Shown: piece by piece, positions 15,282-24,667 of the stretch
Position numbering within the stretch: the first letter of the stretch is position 1
Layout of the letters: each line of letters begins with the position of its first letter
DNA from: Bacteroides sp.
Lineage (GTDB): Bacteria > Bacteroidota > Bacteroidia > Bacteroidales > Muribaculaceae
Direction: 5' to 3'
Length of the DNA stretch: 45,485 bases
Assembly (NCBI GenBank): GCA_014801535.1
Contig: JAAVEA010000004.1
Location: 1-45,485, forward strand
Position numbers and translations under genes: made by a program
Notes under the pieces: model-generated
What the model was told of the DNA's origin: nothing
Seen by the model: the letters and a program-made list of their open reading frames with translations, nothing else
Database searches by the model: none

Positions 15282-17345
15282 ATGTACTTTAACAACCCAT
15301 TTGATATGACTAATTACAAGAAGTTTCTTTGGTCGTTTGCCTTTCTTCCTCTTCTTGCATCCTGCTCGGCTGATGAACCCCTTGCTGGTGGCAATTCCGG
15401 AAATGATTCAGAGACAGAGCCGCTTGAAGGTGTATACATGACTGTCAACATGTCTCTTTCCGGCGACGGAGCGAAGACGCGCTCCTTCACTAACGGAGAG
15501 AACACAAGCGATGGAGGCACAGAGGTAGGTTCGGATGCCGAGAACAATGTGAATTCTGTGCTCATTGTCCTTGCTTCGCCTGTAGAGAATCAGTTTATCG
15601 CTTACTCTTATGTCAACTCCAAGAGTCTCTCCTCGATGACCGCCGGTAGCGAAAAGATATATAAGGCTAATGCAAAGTTCAGCAAGACCTCAATCAATAG
15701 TTATTATTCCGGTCTGCCCGTGACAGGTGAGAATCCGAGAGCTAATGTTTTCGTATATTGCAATCCCGGTCAGAAGGTGCTCGACACATTCAAGAGTATC
15801 CAGCAGGGAAGTACCACATGGACAGATGCTCTCTACACACTCTCCAACCGGGATGACGATACTCTTTGGAGCTCCACCAACGGATTTCTCATGACAAATG
15901 TCAGCATGGCAACCCGATTCCTGCCGGCCAATATGTCAGACTGGAATCTATACACCACAGAAAACCGTCCGTTCGATCTCACCGGCCTCAACTATCCGGG
16001 TCAGCCCAATGAGGTGGATAACCAGACAGGACGCGGTGCAATAAATGTAAGACGTGTTGCGGCCCGTTTCGACTTCCGCGATGGCTCGCAGATGAATGTG
16101 GAAGGGGGTAATGGTGTGAAAGGTGTGCCCTTCACCTACAATGTGATCCTGAATGAAAGCTCCAAGCCTACAGTGCAGGTAGAGCTTGTGAAGATGGCTC
16201 TTGTCAATATGAACAAGTCAACTTATCTTCTCGGTCGCGTATCCGGCAACGGGTTAAACACCGGTTCGACTCTTCTCGGAAGTGAAAGACCTTGGTATAG
16301 CGATGCAACCGGATCGGTGGTGCAAGGCGGTAACTATGTCGTTGGTACGCTTGCGGATAAGATGAACGCTCTGTTTGATACTGACTTTGAAAACTATCGT
16401 GCCACAGATCTGTTCTATTTCCCTTTCTTCGGAGAAGACAATGAAGTAGGAGGAATCGCCGAGGGCACGTGGACCACTCAGCGCACTGTTGATGTTGTAA
16501 AAAACACTTCCGATAATTATGAGGGAGGTAACTATCATGTATGGAGATATGTCACTGAGAATACGGTGCCGGGCGAACCTGATAACCAGACCAATGGTGT
16601 AACCACAGGAGTTGTTTTCAAAGCGAAGCTCAAAGCTACCGAAAATCTTAAGAATAGCTCCGACAAGTGGGATCGCGATCTATACGATGCGATCAACAAC
16701 ACCGGAGGACACTTGCACGATTCGAGCACCGACCCTGTGCTATATTCATTCGGAGGTAAGCTCTTCGTGACATGGAATCATGTTCAGACAGCGGCTTTGA
16801 AGGCTGCCGGATTCGATGCCAATAAGAGTGTTCAGAAACTTGACCGTTCAGTGAGTCTTTACATGGCATGCTTCGGAAATGGTGGTGCAGGAACTGTAAC
16901 AATCGATGGCAAGAAATGGACTGACTCACTTGCCGAAGATAAGTCTTCCGCAAATTATGGTTGGACTCAGTGGGCTAACGCCAACTATGCCGACACTTTC
17001 ATCGACAGCTATAGAAAGAAAGTCACAGGCGCAGGCTTCACTATCTATCAGAGCAGCCAGGATGCGGCCGAAGGCTGGGGATATTACAGTTACTACTACT
17101 ACTGGAACCGTCATAATGACAACAACCAGAACGGTGTGATGGGTAATATGGAGTTTGCAGTTGTCCGCAATAATGTATACAAACTCGCAGTGACCCGTCT
17201 CAGCAATCTCGGACATCCCCGTCTTCCTCAGAACGACCCTGATTCTCCAACTCCGGGCTCACCTGATGAAAAATCAGACCTTTATATTACTGTCAGCGTG
17301 AAGGTGGTGCCTTGGACCGTGAGAGTCAATAACATTGAATTCTAA
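15282..17345 (+). CDS. Mfa1-family major fimbrillin (lipoprotein precursor)
   Basis: 687 aa (679 if ATG 15306 is used, which gives a more typical signal MTNYKKFLWSF). Lipobox LLASC puts the lipidated Cys at residue 28. A KTR|S site at residues 65-68 matches the position where trypsin-like proteases trim fimbrillins before donor-strand assembly. The C-terminus, a Gly/Ser/Pro-rich stretch then LYITVSVKVVPWTVRVNNIEF-like ending, is the Mfa1 C-terminal signature (VKVVPWTVRVNNIEF). Probably the main shaft subunit, first gene of a five-gene operon and separated from the next by a 108-nt gap with a hairpin. Confidence 0.88.
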   Translation: MYFNNPFDMTNYKKFLWSFAFLPLLASCSADEPLAGGNSGNDSETEPLEGVYMTVNMSLSGDGAKTRSFTNGENTSDGGTEVGSDAENNVNSVLIVLASPVENQFIAYSYVNSKSLSSMTAGSEKIYKANAKFSKTSINSYYSGLPVTGENPRANVFVYCNPGQKVLDTFKSIQQGSTTWTDALYTLSNRDDDTLWSSTNGFLMTNVSMATRFLPANMSDWNLYTTENRPFDLTGLNYPGQPNEVDNQTGRGAINVRRVAARFDFRDGSQMNVEGGNGVKGVPFTYNVILNESSKPTVQVELVKMALVNMNKSTYLLGRVSGNGLNTGSTLLGSERPWYSDATGSVVQGGNYVVGTLADKMNALFDTDFENYRATDLFYFPFFGEDNEVGGIAEGTWTTQRTVDVVKNTSDNYEGGNYHVWRYVTENTVPGEPDNQTNGVTTGVVFKAKLKATENLKNSSDKWDRDLYDAINNTGGHLHDSSTDPVLYSFGGKLFVTWNHVQTAALKAAGFDANKSVQKLDRSVSLYMACFGNGGAGTVTIDGKKWTDSLAEDKSSANYGWTQWANANYADTFIDSYRKKVTGAGFTIYQSSQDAAEGWGYYSYYYYWNRHNDNNQNGVMGNMEFAVVRNNVYKLAVTRLSNLGHPRLPQNDPDSPTPGSPDEKSDLYITVSVKVVPWTVRVNNIEF

Positions 17346-17378
17346 TCCTAACATTGACCTATACTTTCCATTCAGGGG

Positions 17379-17401
17379 CAACCGGACTGAATATCCGGTT
17401 G
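17379..17401 (+). terminator. Intercistronic hairpin after the major fimbrillin
   Basis: CAACCGGA (17379-17386) and TCCGGTTG (17394-17401), perfect 8-bp arms, loop of 7. No T-run follows, so it is more likely an mRNA-stabilising or attenuating hairpin than a full terminator. It would raise the major subunit relative to downstream accessory subunits. Confidence 0.45.
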
Positions 17402-17453
17402 TCTCACCAATAGAAGACGTTTAAACGACTTCACTTACTTAAAAAAGATAATC

Positions 17454-18467
17454 ATGAAGTTTTTCAGCAAAAAAATACTGCTACCTACATTTCTTCTGAC
17501 TTTTCTGTTGAGTTTCACCACATCATGCAACGGAATATATGAAGATCTCGAACCTTGCGAACAAGGGGTGGAATTGAGATTCGTCTATGACTATAATATG
17601 GAGTTTGCCAATGCATTCCATAATCAGGTAGACTGTCTTACGCTTCTTATATATGATGAGGAGGGGCAGCATATAGATACAATGATGGCCGGTCGCTCCG
17701 AAACTTCCGATGAAAAATGGAGGATGAAGCTCAATCTTCCCGAAGGGAGATATCATCTTATAGCCTACGGGGGTATTGACTGTGAGGACGCTTCTTTCCA
17801 TTTTGATCCGATTCCGGAAAAAAAGACAAGGGCCGATCTCAAAGTCAATCTCAGAGGGTCATTGCTCTCGGCTCCCAAAGGACATGCGTTGCATCATCTG
17901 TTCTATGGAGATGCGGAGATAACGGTGCCTAAGGCGGGAAGCTCAAATTCTGTTACAGAGGAGACCATCTATATGATGAAGGATACAAATGATTTCCGTA
18001 TTCTTCTTGCCTATGAAGACGGACGCCCGATCGAGGAAACAGACTTTGAGTTCACCATAACCGACGATAACACTCTGTTTAATTGGAACAACAGTATTAT
18101 TCCCCAGGGCGATGTGACCTATTATCCATGGACCCGCAGCACTACTTCAGTGGGCACTACTGATGATGAGGAACCGTCGGTGATGGCATTTGCAGAGATA
18201 TCCACTTCACGGCTGATCGACGGGAGCGAATCGCGACTTGAGGTGAAGCGTGCGAGCGACGGAAAGAAAGTGGTGAGTATCCCTCTTTCGGAAATGCTTC
18301 TTCTTCTGAAGAGCGACCGTTATTCCTGGATGAAGAATCAGGAATTTCTCGACCGACAGAGTGTATGGAACCTTACTTTCGTTCTCACCGGAGATGACTA
18401 TTGGAGCGGCACATCTGTGATAATCAATAATTGGATTGTAAGAATAAACAATATAACCGGAAAATGA
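17454..18467 (+). CDS. FimB/Mfa2-family fimbrial anchor lipoprotein
   Basis: 337 aa. Signal peptide with lipidated Cys25 (FTTSC). The N-terminal mature sequence (IYEDLEPCEQGVELRFVYDYN, shown in part: EDLEPC, FVYDYN, VDCLTLLIYD) is the hallmark of the FimB/Mfa2 family, which caps and anchors the fimbrial rod in the outer membrane and limits its length. Unlike its four neighbours it has no early TR(A/S) protease site, consistent with an anchor that stays lipid-bound. The C-terminus ends IINNWIVRINNITGK. Its TGA overlaps the next ATG (ATGA at 18464-18467). Confidence 0.9.
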   Translation: MKFFSKKILLPTFLLTFLLSFTTSCNGIYEDLEPCEQGVELRFVYDYNMEFANAFHNQVDCLTLLIYDEEGQHIDTMMAGRSETSDEKWRMKLNLPEGRYHLIAYGGIDCEDASFHFDPIPEKKTRADLKVNLRGSLLSAPKGHALHHLFYGDAEITVPKAGSSNSVTEETIYMMKDTNDFRILLAYEDGRPIEETDFEFTITDDNTLFNWNNSIIPQGDVTYYPWTRSTTSVGTTDDEEPSVMAFAEISTSRLIDGSESRLEVKRASDGKKVVSIPLSEMLLLLKSDRYSWMKNQEFLDRQSVWNLTFVLTGDDYWSGTSVIINNWIVRINNITGK

Positions 18468-20017
18468 AAACACCCTCTTTTTTCAGATGGATTTTGCCCG
18501 GGGTCATCACCCTCTTCTCTCTCGGCGCCGGCGCATGCGGTTCGGAAAAAGAGGAGCCGCAGACCGGATCGGGAGAGGAAAATGTGGAACTCGAACTCAG
18601 CGTCGGAGTTCTATCCTCTCCGGGTGCGGGTCGACAGACACGTGCTTCCTCCCCGGGTTTCGCACTTCCGGATTATCCGGAGGAGGCTCTCAATTCGTTG
18701 CGTGTGCTGATAGTCGACAAGCAGTCAGGAAAGGTGGTTCACAATAGGGCGGTTGTTTTTGAAAACGGTGTGCCGCAGGCCGATGATATGCTTTTCAAGG
18801 TGAAGACCTCATCTGAATATACCCTATATCTTATCGGTAACTGCCGTTTCGAAGATTACGATTTCGGAATTGATAAATATCCTGTAGGCTCGCTCTATTC
18901 TATAGCAGATGAGTATAGCGTGGAGAATATGATTCTTACCGCAGGAGCCGGCGGGGAGCTTTTCGACAATGAAAACCATACAAAGCGCGAAATTCCTCTT
19001 CTTGAGAAATTCGATGTGAAAACTGTTAAGCCATCGGGCGATGTGACGCAGCGTCAGCCATTGAATCTGTTTATCACGAGAGCGGCTGCAAAATTCTCAT
19101 TCTCGATCTCGACTACCGATGATTTCCAAGCCGGGAGTTCACGAAAACTCACCTCTATAAAGATAACCGGCATCAGCGATCGACAGTTTCTGCTTCCCGA
19201 TCAGACCGTTTACGAGCCTTCGAAATCATTAGCCGGAAGCGGAGCACTGGAAGGTAGGGATATAACATCGTTCAATGTGCCGGCAACCGTAAGGAGATCG
19301 GATTATGTCTACACTCTTCCTGAGCCTCTTTCACTTCCGACATCGGGCTATGAGTGGAATCCGGAAATATATCTTGCCGAGAGCCTTCTTCCCGCAGAAG
19401 GGTTCTTATGTTCCCTTTCGTTCGACAATGGTGAAAGTTGGCTCACTCCGGTCAGACTTCCCAATCTCCCTTACGGACTTCCGCGAAACACTCATGCCAA
19501 AGTTAATATCACAATAGGCAACGACAATGCGGTTATCACAGGTCTGAAGGTGTTGCCCTGGAATAGTGAAACAACAGATTTCGATTATTCCGATCATATA
19601 GGGATTTCGGCTGACGGAGCTTTGTCGTTCACTGCCGGCACTTATCTCTCGCTTGATAAGTCTACCGCACGCCTGGTGATTAAAAATCAGGCTGCAACCA
19701 AGGGTAGTTTCGGAATCTCTACACCTTTTGGAGCAAGATGGGATGCATATCTCATCACTCAGAGCGGGGAACCCGATGTCATACGTTTTCGACTTGAAGA
19801 CGGCTCTACCACTACCCACCTCTCCGGAACGATCAACGGCATGAAGTCGGAATTTGCGATTCTCTCAGCAGTTGCTCCCGGAAGTGTGGCCAATACTGCC
19901 AGATTACAGCTGATTGTAACAACTCTCGACGGCAGGACTCTTCCTGTGAATATTCTCCAGGGAGGAGGCTATGGAGCAGGCGTGGAGAATCTTACCGTGA
20001 TTCAGAATCCAAAATAA
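18464..20017 (+). CDS. Fimbrial accessory subunit (fimbrillin-like lipoprotein)
   Basis: 517 aa from ATG 18464, which overlaps the mfa2-like stop; a longer frame from 18431 would overlap the upstream gene and lacks a proper signal. Lipobox GAGAC (Cys25) and a QTR|A site at residue 60. A fimbrillin-like N-terminal domain (LRVLIVDKQSGKVV, YTLYLIGN) and later ITRAAAKFSFSIS are typical of Mfa/FimA-type subunits. The C-terminus (VNILQGG...ENLTVIQNP) is a beta-rich tail. Position third in the operon suggests a minor or tip-proximal subunit. Confidence 0.75.
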   Translation: MKTPSFFRWILPGVITLFSLGAGACGSEKEEPQTGSGEENVELELSVGVLSSPGAGRQTRASSPGFALPDYPEEALNSLRVLIVDKQSGKVVHNRAVVFENGVPQADDMLFKVKTSSEYTLYLIGNCRFEDYDFGIDKYPVGSLYSIADEYSVENMILTAGAGGELFDNENHTKREIPLLEKFDVKTVKPSGDVTQRQPLNLFITRAAAKFSFSISTTDDFQAGSSRKLTSIKITGISDRQFLLPDQTVYEPSKSLAGSGALEGRDITSFNVPATVRRSDYVYTLPEPLSLPTSGYEWNPEIYLAESLLPAEGFLCSLSFDNGESWLTPVRLPNLPYGLPRNTHAKVNITIGNDNAVITGLKVLPWNSETTDFDYSDHIGISADGALSFTAGTYLSLDKSTARLVIKNQAATKGSFGISTPFGARWDAYLITQSGEPDVIRFRLEDGSTTTHLSGTINGMKSEFAILSAVAPGSVANTARLQLIVTTLDGRTLPVNILQGGGYGAGVENLTVIQNPK

Positions 20018-20080
20018 ACCGGCATGGCCGGTAAGTTAATTATCGGCCTTGATTCGGCCATCCAACAATGGAATGAAGAT

Positions 20081-22621
20081 ATGAAACGATTGAAAAAACA
20101 GATATATCCTCTTCTTGTCATTCTTGCAATGGCTTCCGCTCCTGTTATGACAGGATGTAGTGATGAGCTTGATTATCCGGTTGATTCGCCGGTTGATATA
20201 GAGAATGCATTTACCATAGAGATAAAATGTGCGGAAGCCACTACGCGTTCGGCCGAGGCCGGTGATGATTCGCTCAATGAGAATCTGATCAAAAGCGCCA
20301 CGGTGTGTCTGTGGCCCAACGGTGGTGATTGGTTGAGCTCGGATGAGCCTATGTATATGGAAACTTTCCATAATATCAACAGTGTAGGTTCGGCCACATT
20401 GCGTCTTCCTGTCACAGAGCAGATGGCATCCTCTCTTTTTAATCTTGATGAGTCGAGGAGTTGTCAGATTTTCGTGGCGGTGAATGTTGATCCGGGTAAT
20501 GCCCGCACTGTAGATGAATTGCGTGCGCTTGCCATCTCCTCCTCTTTCGCAGAGAAACAGAAGCAGGATGCCTTTGTGATGGATGGAGATGGAGTGGCGA
20601 AGATGTTTGCATTGAATGGAAAGGTCGGTGCATCGGCCAATATTGAAGTGACACGTGCCGCTTCTAAGTTTACACTTCATCTGAATGTGGAGAATGAGGT
20701 GAAAGAGACGGTCGACGGCCGTGAACTTATATGGAAACCGGATTATGACAATATCAGAGTAAAACTGAATAATGGAGTGAAAAACTCTAAGGTAGACCCG
20801 GTTGCTTCGGATGTGAAGAGCGGTGACTATTTCAACACTCCTTCAGATCTGGTCTATTCCTTCAATAAGGATTTCTCATCTGACGATTATCCATTCACGC
20901 AGTCAATACCGTTTTATTCCTACCCTAATGAATGGAGTGAGAAAAACAACGGTAATGAATCATCGGCCATGACTCATATTACACTTATGATTCCATGGAC
21001 ATCTGACGGAGGGAAGTCTTATCGCACCTGCTATTACAGAGTGCCGGTGACCGATCTTGCAAAGACAGAGGTGGTGCGAAATACTTCCTATCATATCCGA
21101 CTGCGTGTCGGAGTGCTCGGAAGCTTTATTCCGGAAGAGCCTGCTGAGATTGAAAATCTTTCTTATGGAGCGGTAAAATGGGGACGCGAGAATATTGATG
21201 TCGACATAAACGAGGTGCGTTATCTTGTGGTGGATCAGAATTCATTCGAGGTAAATAACGAGGAGAATATCGACATTCAGTTTTACTCGTCGCATCCTAC
21301 TGAAGTGGTTGAAGCTACGATGACATTTTATCGTTTCAACTTCTCAGATCAAGGCACCGGCTTCGGGGTGACAGTGACTGAGTCTCAAAGTGATCTTTCA
21401 GAGAAAAAAACCACCAGGCCAGTTTTTTCCACTTCTTTCGACAATTCGTCGAAGATTCTCAGTGTGTCGCATCCCTTGAAGATATTCAATCCAAAGGATA
21501 AAGACGGCAAAGATGTTGATCTTACCAACGGTGACAAGAAATATGCGGCGAGCGGCAGAGCTAAAACTCAGACCTCGGCCATAATAAAAGCCACTACCGA
21601 CAAGATCGCATATTATGAAAGAACTGACGAGGATGAATATTCAAAGGTGGAATTTAAGGTGACTGTGCAGCACTCCGATATGAAGGGAACTTCAAACTTC
21701 AGGGAGACTGTTACAATTGTTCAATATCCGGCGATGTATATCTCTTCGATCACTAACTATGTTACGGAGGGAGCCACGAGTTTCAATTATACCGGTGGAA
21801 ACGGAAGCACTTATGTAAATAACAATTATACCAATATCTCCACTTCTGAAAGTGCGGGTGGAGGTGTTTCCAACGGCTGGACCACATCTATCGGACTAAA
21901 CACCTCAAATTTGAACTGGAACCCTAATCTCTATCTCATAACAATTACCCGATTACCTTCGGGTCTAAACTATCACATCGGAGATCCGCGTGCAGACCTG
22001 ATCAACAATAATCTGGGTAACAACACTATCGGGAAAGAGAATAAAACGGCATGGGCTGGTGAGAAGATAGGATCTATTAATGTGGTGGGATTCACTACGG
22101 CAAAAGCGGATTATCCCGCCGGCAGCCTGCGCACCCTGCAATACTACTATCCTACAAAGGAGGATGCATCTTCGAAAAACATGATCGCTCCTAAATTCAG
22201 AGTATGTTCGAGTTATGGTGGAACAGGCAAGATCCTTACCCGTTCGCTGGCACGTCGCAGAGCCGCGGCTTATCAGGAACTCGGTTATGCGGCCGGAAGA
22301 TGGAGGCTTCCTACTTACTCAGAAATAGAATTTTTAATGAAATTATCGGCCGATCTGAAAATCCCCCGTCTTTTCGGAAGAAGCGATGGCATCACATGGC
22401 ATTACTGGTGTGCCAACGGAGCTGCCGTTGTGCCGGGAAAGGCTGCGGCCGGCAATCAGATTGATCCATCGTTGAAGTCGGATTATGGTGACGATAAAGT
22501 GGAACGCGCCCGATTCATATATGATGAATGGTATTGGGGGGAGGAAACTCTCAAACCTCTGTCAAATCCGGGTAATGGAAAACCGAAATATGATTTTACC
22601 TGGGGTGACCGACCAAGATAA
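20081..22621 (+). CDS. Large fimbrial lipoprotein, candidate tip adhesin
   Basis: 846 aa from ATG 20081 (MKRLKKQIYP, typical lipoprotein signal; the frame opens at 20024 with a poor N-terminus). Lipidated Cys26 (VMTGC), TTR|S protease site at residue 56. Fimbrillin-like N-terminal half with VTRAASKFTLHLNV. The C-terminal 150 residues carry RRRAAAYQELGYAAGRWRLPT (key part GRWRLPTYSEIEFL) followed by WYWCAN-like segment WHYWCANG, reminiscent of the RWRLPT core of Fibrobacter-type/FGE-like ligand-binding domains. This suggests an adhesive head. Weakly similar in organisation to its downstream neighbour; exact family (DUF4906-like) uncertain. Confidence 0.7.
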   Translation: MKRLKKQIYPLLVILAMASAPVMTGCSDELDYPVDSPVDIENAFTIEIKCAEATTRSAEAGDDSLNENLIKSATVCLWPNGGDWLSSDEPMYMETFHNINSVGSATLRLPVTEQMASSLFNLDESRSCQIFVAVNVDPGNARTVDELRALAISSSFAEKQKQDAFVMDGDGVAKMFALNGKVGASANIEVTRAASKFTLHLNVENEVKETVDGRELIWKPDYDNIRVKLNNGVKNSKVDPVASDVKSGDYFNTPSDLVYSFNKDFSSDDYPFTQSIPFYSYPNEWSEKNNGNESSAMTHITLMIPWTSDGGKSYRTCYYRVPVTDLAKTEVVRNTSYHIRLRVGVLGSFIPEEPAEIENLSYGAVKWGRENIDVDINEVRYLVVDQNSFEVNNEENIDIQFYSSHPTEVVEATMTFYRFNFSDQGTGFGVTVTESQSDLSEKKTTRPVFSTSFDNSSKILSVSHPLKIFNPKDKDGKDVDLTNGDKKYAASGRAKTQTSAIIKATTDKIAYYERTDEDEYSKVEFKVTVQHSDMKGTSNFRETVTIVQYPAMYISSITNYVTEGATSFNYTGGNGSTYVNNNYTNISTSESAGGGVSNGWTTSIGLNTSNLNWNPNLYLITITRLPSGLNYHIGDPRADLINNNLGNNTIGKENKTAWAGEKIGSINVVGFTTAKADYPAGSLRTLQYYYPTKEDASSKNMIAPKFRVCSSYGGTGKILTRSLARRRAAAYQELGYAAGRWRLPTYSEIEFLMKLSADLKIPRLFGRSDGITWHYWCANGAAVVPGKAAAGNQIDPSLKSDYGDDKVERARFIYDEWYWGEETLKPLSNPGNGKPKYDFTWGDRPR

Positions 22622-22638
22622 AGATAAAAAGATAAAAG

Positions 22639-24576
22639 ATGAATTTCAAGAGATATATCGCATATATAGGAATTGCAGCCTCCGGCATCCTTGCCGGATG
22701 TTCTGACGAGATGCCTGTATTCATTTCCGATGCGGAGATGGAGGGTGTCAGAGTTGAGGGCGAGACCGTGACTGTTTCGGCTTCTACCGCCGTCCCCTCG
22801 CTTGTGACCGCCACACGTGCTTTCTCCGATGAGGCCGATCTTGCAAACCTCCATCTTTATCTGGTGGAGTTTGTGGATAACGGTAATCCTTTGACCAATA
22901 CCTTTTCCCGAATCTATGAAGCTAAAGATGAATGGGTAGATACGGGTAAAGGCGTGGTAAATTACGATGTCACCTTGCGTGCAACGGCCTCTCCCCGCAT
23001 ATTGCATCTTGTGGCTCTCCCTAAAGGGGAGACTCTTACGGCGGATTATGGCGTGGAGGCTACCGTGATTCCCGGTCTGAAAACTTCAGATGGTGTTGAA
23101 GCTTACTGGCGTCGTCTCTCTTTCCCCGATGGTTATTGTTCCCCCTCCGGCGACGGAGCCTGGACTCCGCTACCGGGATTGAGAGAGATGCTGACAGGTG
23201 TGGGACTTATAAGAAATTTTGCCAAAGTTTCTATAACTGACAATGCTACGGATTTCCAACTTACCGGATTTGAGATTGTGAACAATCCCCGACAGGGATC
23301 TGTGGCTCCATGGAATGCTTCGGCAAATACATTCCCTGAATTTGTTGGTTCTGACGGTAACCCTTTGGAATATAAGGGAGTGATGACTGCATATAAGGGT
23401 CGGGTTCCTGCCGGCACGGAATATACCAATCAGGCGGGCGTTGACCTGAAAAGCATTCCCGACGGAACCGCTCCCAAATATATGTACGAACGTCCTGTTG
23501 CTGACCTGAAGCATACATTTCTTATTCTGAAGGGGATTAGAAAAGGGCAGGAGATGTACTACAAGCTTGATATCGGACAGAATGCCGCAACCGGTGTTTT
23601 CAATTTTTACCCCATATTAAGGAATTTCGATTTCCATATAACTCTTAATTCCGTTAACGCTGATGGTTATAAGACTATTGAAGAGGCCGCTCAAGGATTG
23701 GTTTTCAATAATCTCTCATTTGATATTGAGTTGTCGAATCTTCTCAATATGTCAGATGGAAAGGAGATAGTTTTTGTGAATTTCACAACGGCGGTGCTCA
23801 CATCGCCCGATGAGCATAAGATCGAATTCAAGTATAGATATAAGAATCTGACCACCAACAAGTATGATAACGACAGCGGTGTCAGCTGGATAGATCTTGT
23901 TCCTGGCGATGTGATTTCCAAGGTAACTGATAAAGGGACCGGGTCTGACAATTGGCATACGATTGAATTGACCATTAAGCCCGCTTCTGCCGAAACCAAG
24001 ACACAGTCTTTTACCATTGTAAAGAAATCGGGTCTTGGCCGCACGATCAACCTTGTGTTGCACCAGAGATGGGAGTTTGATAATCTCACCACTTATAAGG
24101 GTTCGTTGCATAACTGGTCTTCTTCTACTTCAGACAAGGGGACGGTTGCTGCTGATGCTTCAGCTCCGTTCACTCTTTTCTTCGATTTGCCCGATAACCT
24201 TCCGTCTGCGGTTTTCCCTATGACATTTGTGATTGAAAGTGACCGTCAGAATGTGGAAAACTTGCCTGGCTCGGGACAGATGGCGGTCGGCTCCGGAGAA
24301 ACGCTGTTTGATGAGAGTAAGAAAATAAAGATTCAATATAAGAAAATAATTACATGGGCCGATTATAACACTCCGATTTCCCAGGGAGGGATAATGATAG
24401 AAAATGCCGATGGATCTCAGACTCACCGTGTGAGCTGTCTGTTCAGAACCTTGATGTCGATGAAAGATCTTTACCCGTCGGCTACCAAAAAGATGGAGGA
24501 AACCACCGTTATGGCTATTGACAATGAGAATTACCTTGTTGGTAAAACAGAGTTTAAACGCACATACACACCTTGA
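22639..24576 (+). CDS. Fimbrial-operon lipoprotein (DUF4906-like)
   Basis: 645 aa. Lipidated Cys21 (GILAGC), ATR|A protease site at residue 60, then LANLHLYLVEFVDNGNP and a fimbrillin-type beta domain (LIRNFAKVSI). The following region (about residues 360-480) resembles BACON/Ig-like beta modules. Seventeen nt after the preceding gene and last in the operon before a strong terminator, hence probably an accessory or tip subunit of the same fimbria. Assignment to DUF4906-type proteins rests on the overall pattern only. Confidence 0.65.
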   Translation: MNFKRYIAYIGIAASGILAGCSDEMPVFISDAEMEGVRVEGETVTVSASTAVPSLVTATRAFSDEADLANLHLYLVEFVDNGNPLTNTFSRIYEAKDEWVDTGKGVVNYDVTLRATASPRILHLVALPKGETLTADYGVEATVIPGLKTSDGVEAYWRRLSFPDGYCSPSGDGAWTPLPGLREMLTGVGLIRNFAKVSITDNATDFQLTGFEIVNNPRQGSVAPWNASANTFPEFVGSDGNPLEYKGVMTAYKGRVPAGTEYTNQAGVDLKSIPDGTAPKYMYERPVADLKHTFLILKGIRKGQEMYYKLDIGQNAATGVFNFYPILRNFDFHITLNSVNADGYKTIEEAAQGLVFNNLSFDIELSNLLNMSDGKEIVFVNFTTAVLTSPDEHKIEFKYRYKNLTTNKYDNDSGVSWIDLVPGDVISKVTDKGTGSDNWHTIELTIKPASAETKTQSFTIVKKSGLGRTINLVLHQRWEFDNLTTYKGSLHNWSSSTSDKGTVAADASAPFTLFFDLPDNLPSAVFPMTFVIESDRQNVENLPGSGQMAVGSGETLFDESKKIKIQYKKIITWADYNTPISQGGIMIENADGSQTHRVSCLFRTLMSMKDLYPSATKKMEETTVMAIDNENYLVGKTEFKRTYTP

Positions 24577-24608
24577 TTTAGCATATATCAGATGTGAATT
24601 CAGGTGAT

Positions 24609-24657
24609 TAAAGAGCAAGGCAAGATTCCGCTTTAAAGAATCTTGCCTTGCTCTTTA
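24609..24657. terminator. Bidirectional terminator (20-bp perfect stem)
   Basis: Bases 24609-24628 and 24638-24657 are perfect reverse complements (TAAAGAGCAAGG... arms), loop of 9 nt. The right side runs into TTTATTTCTT and the left side gives A/T-rich sequence. It lies between the convergent fimbrial operon and the UPF0114 gene and can end both transcripts. Confidence 0.85.
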
Positions 24658-24667
24658 TTTCTTAATG

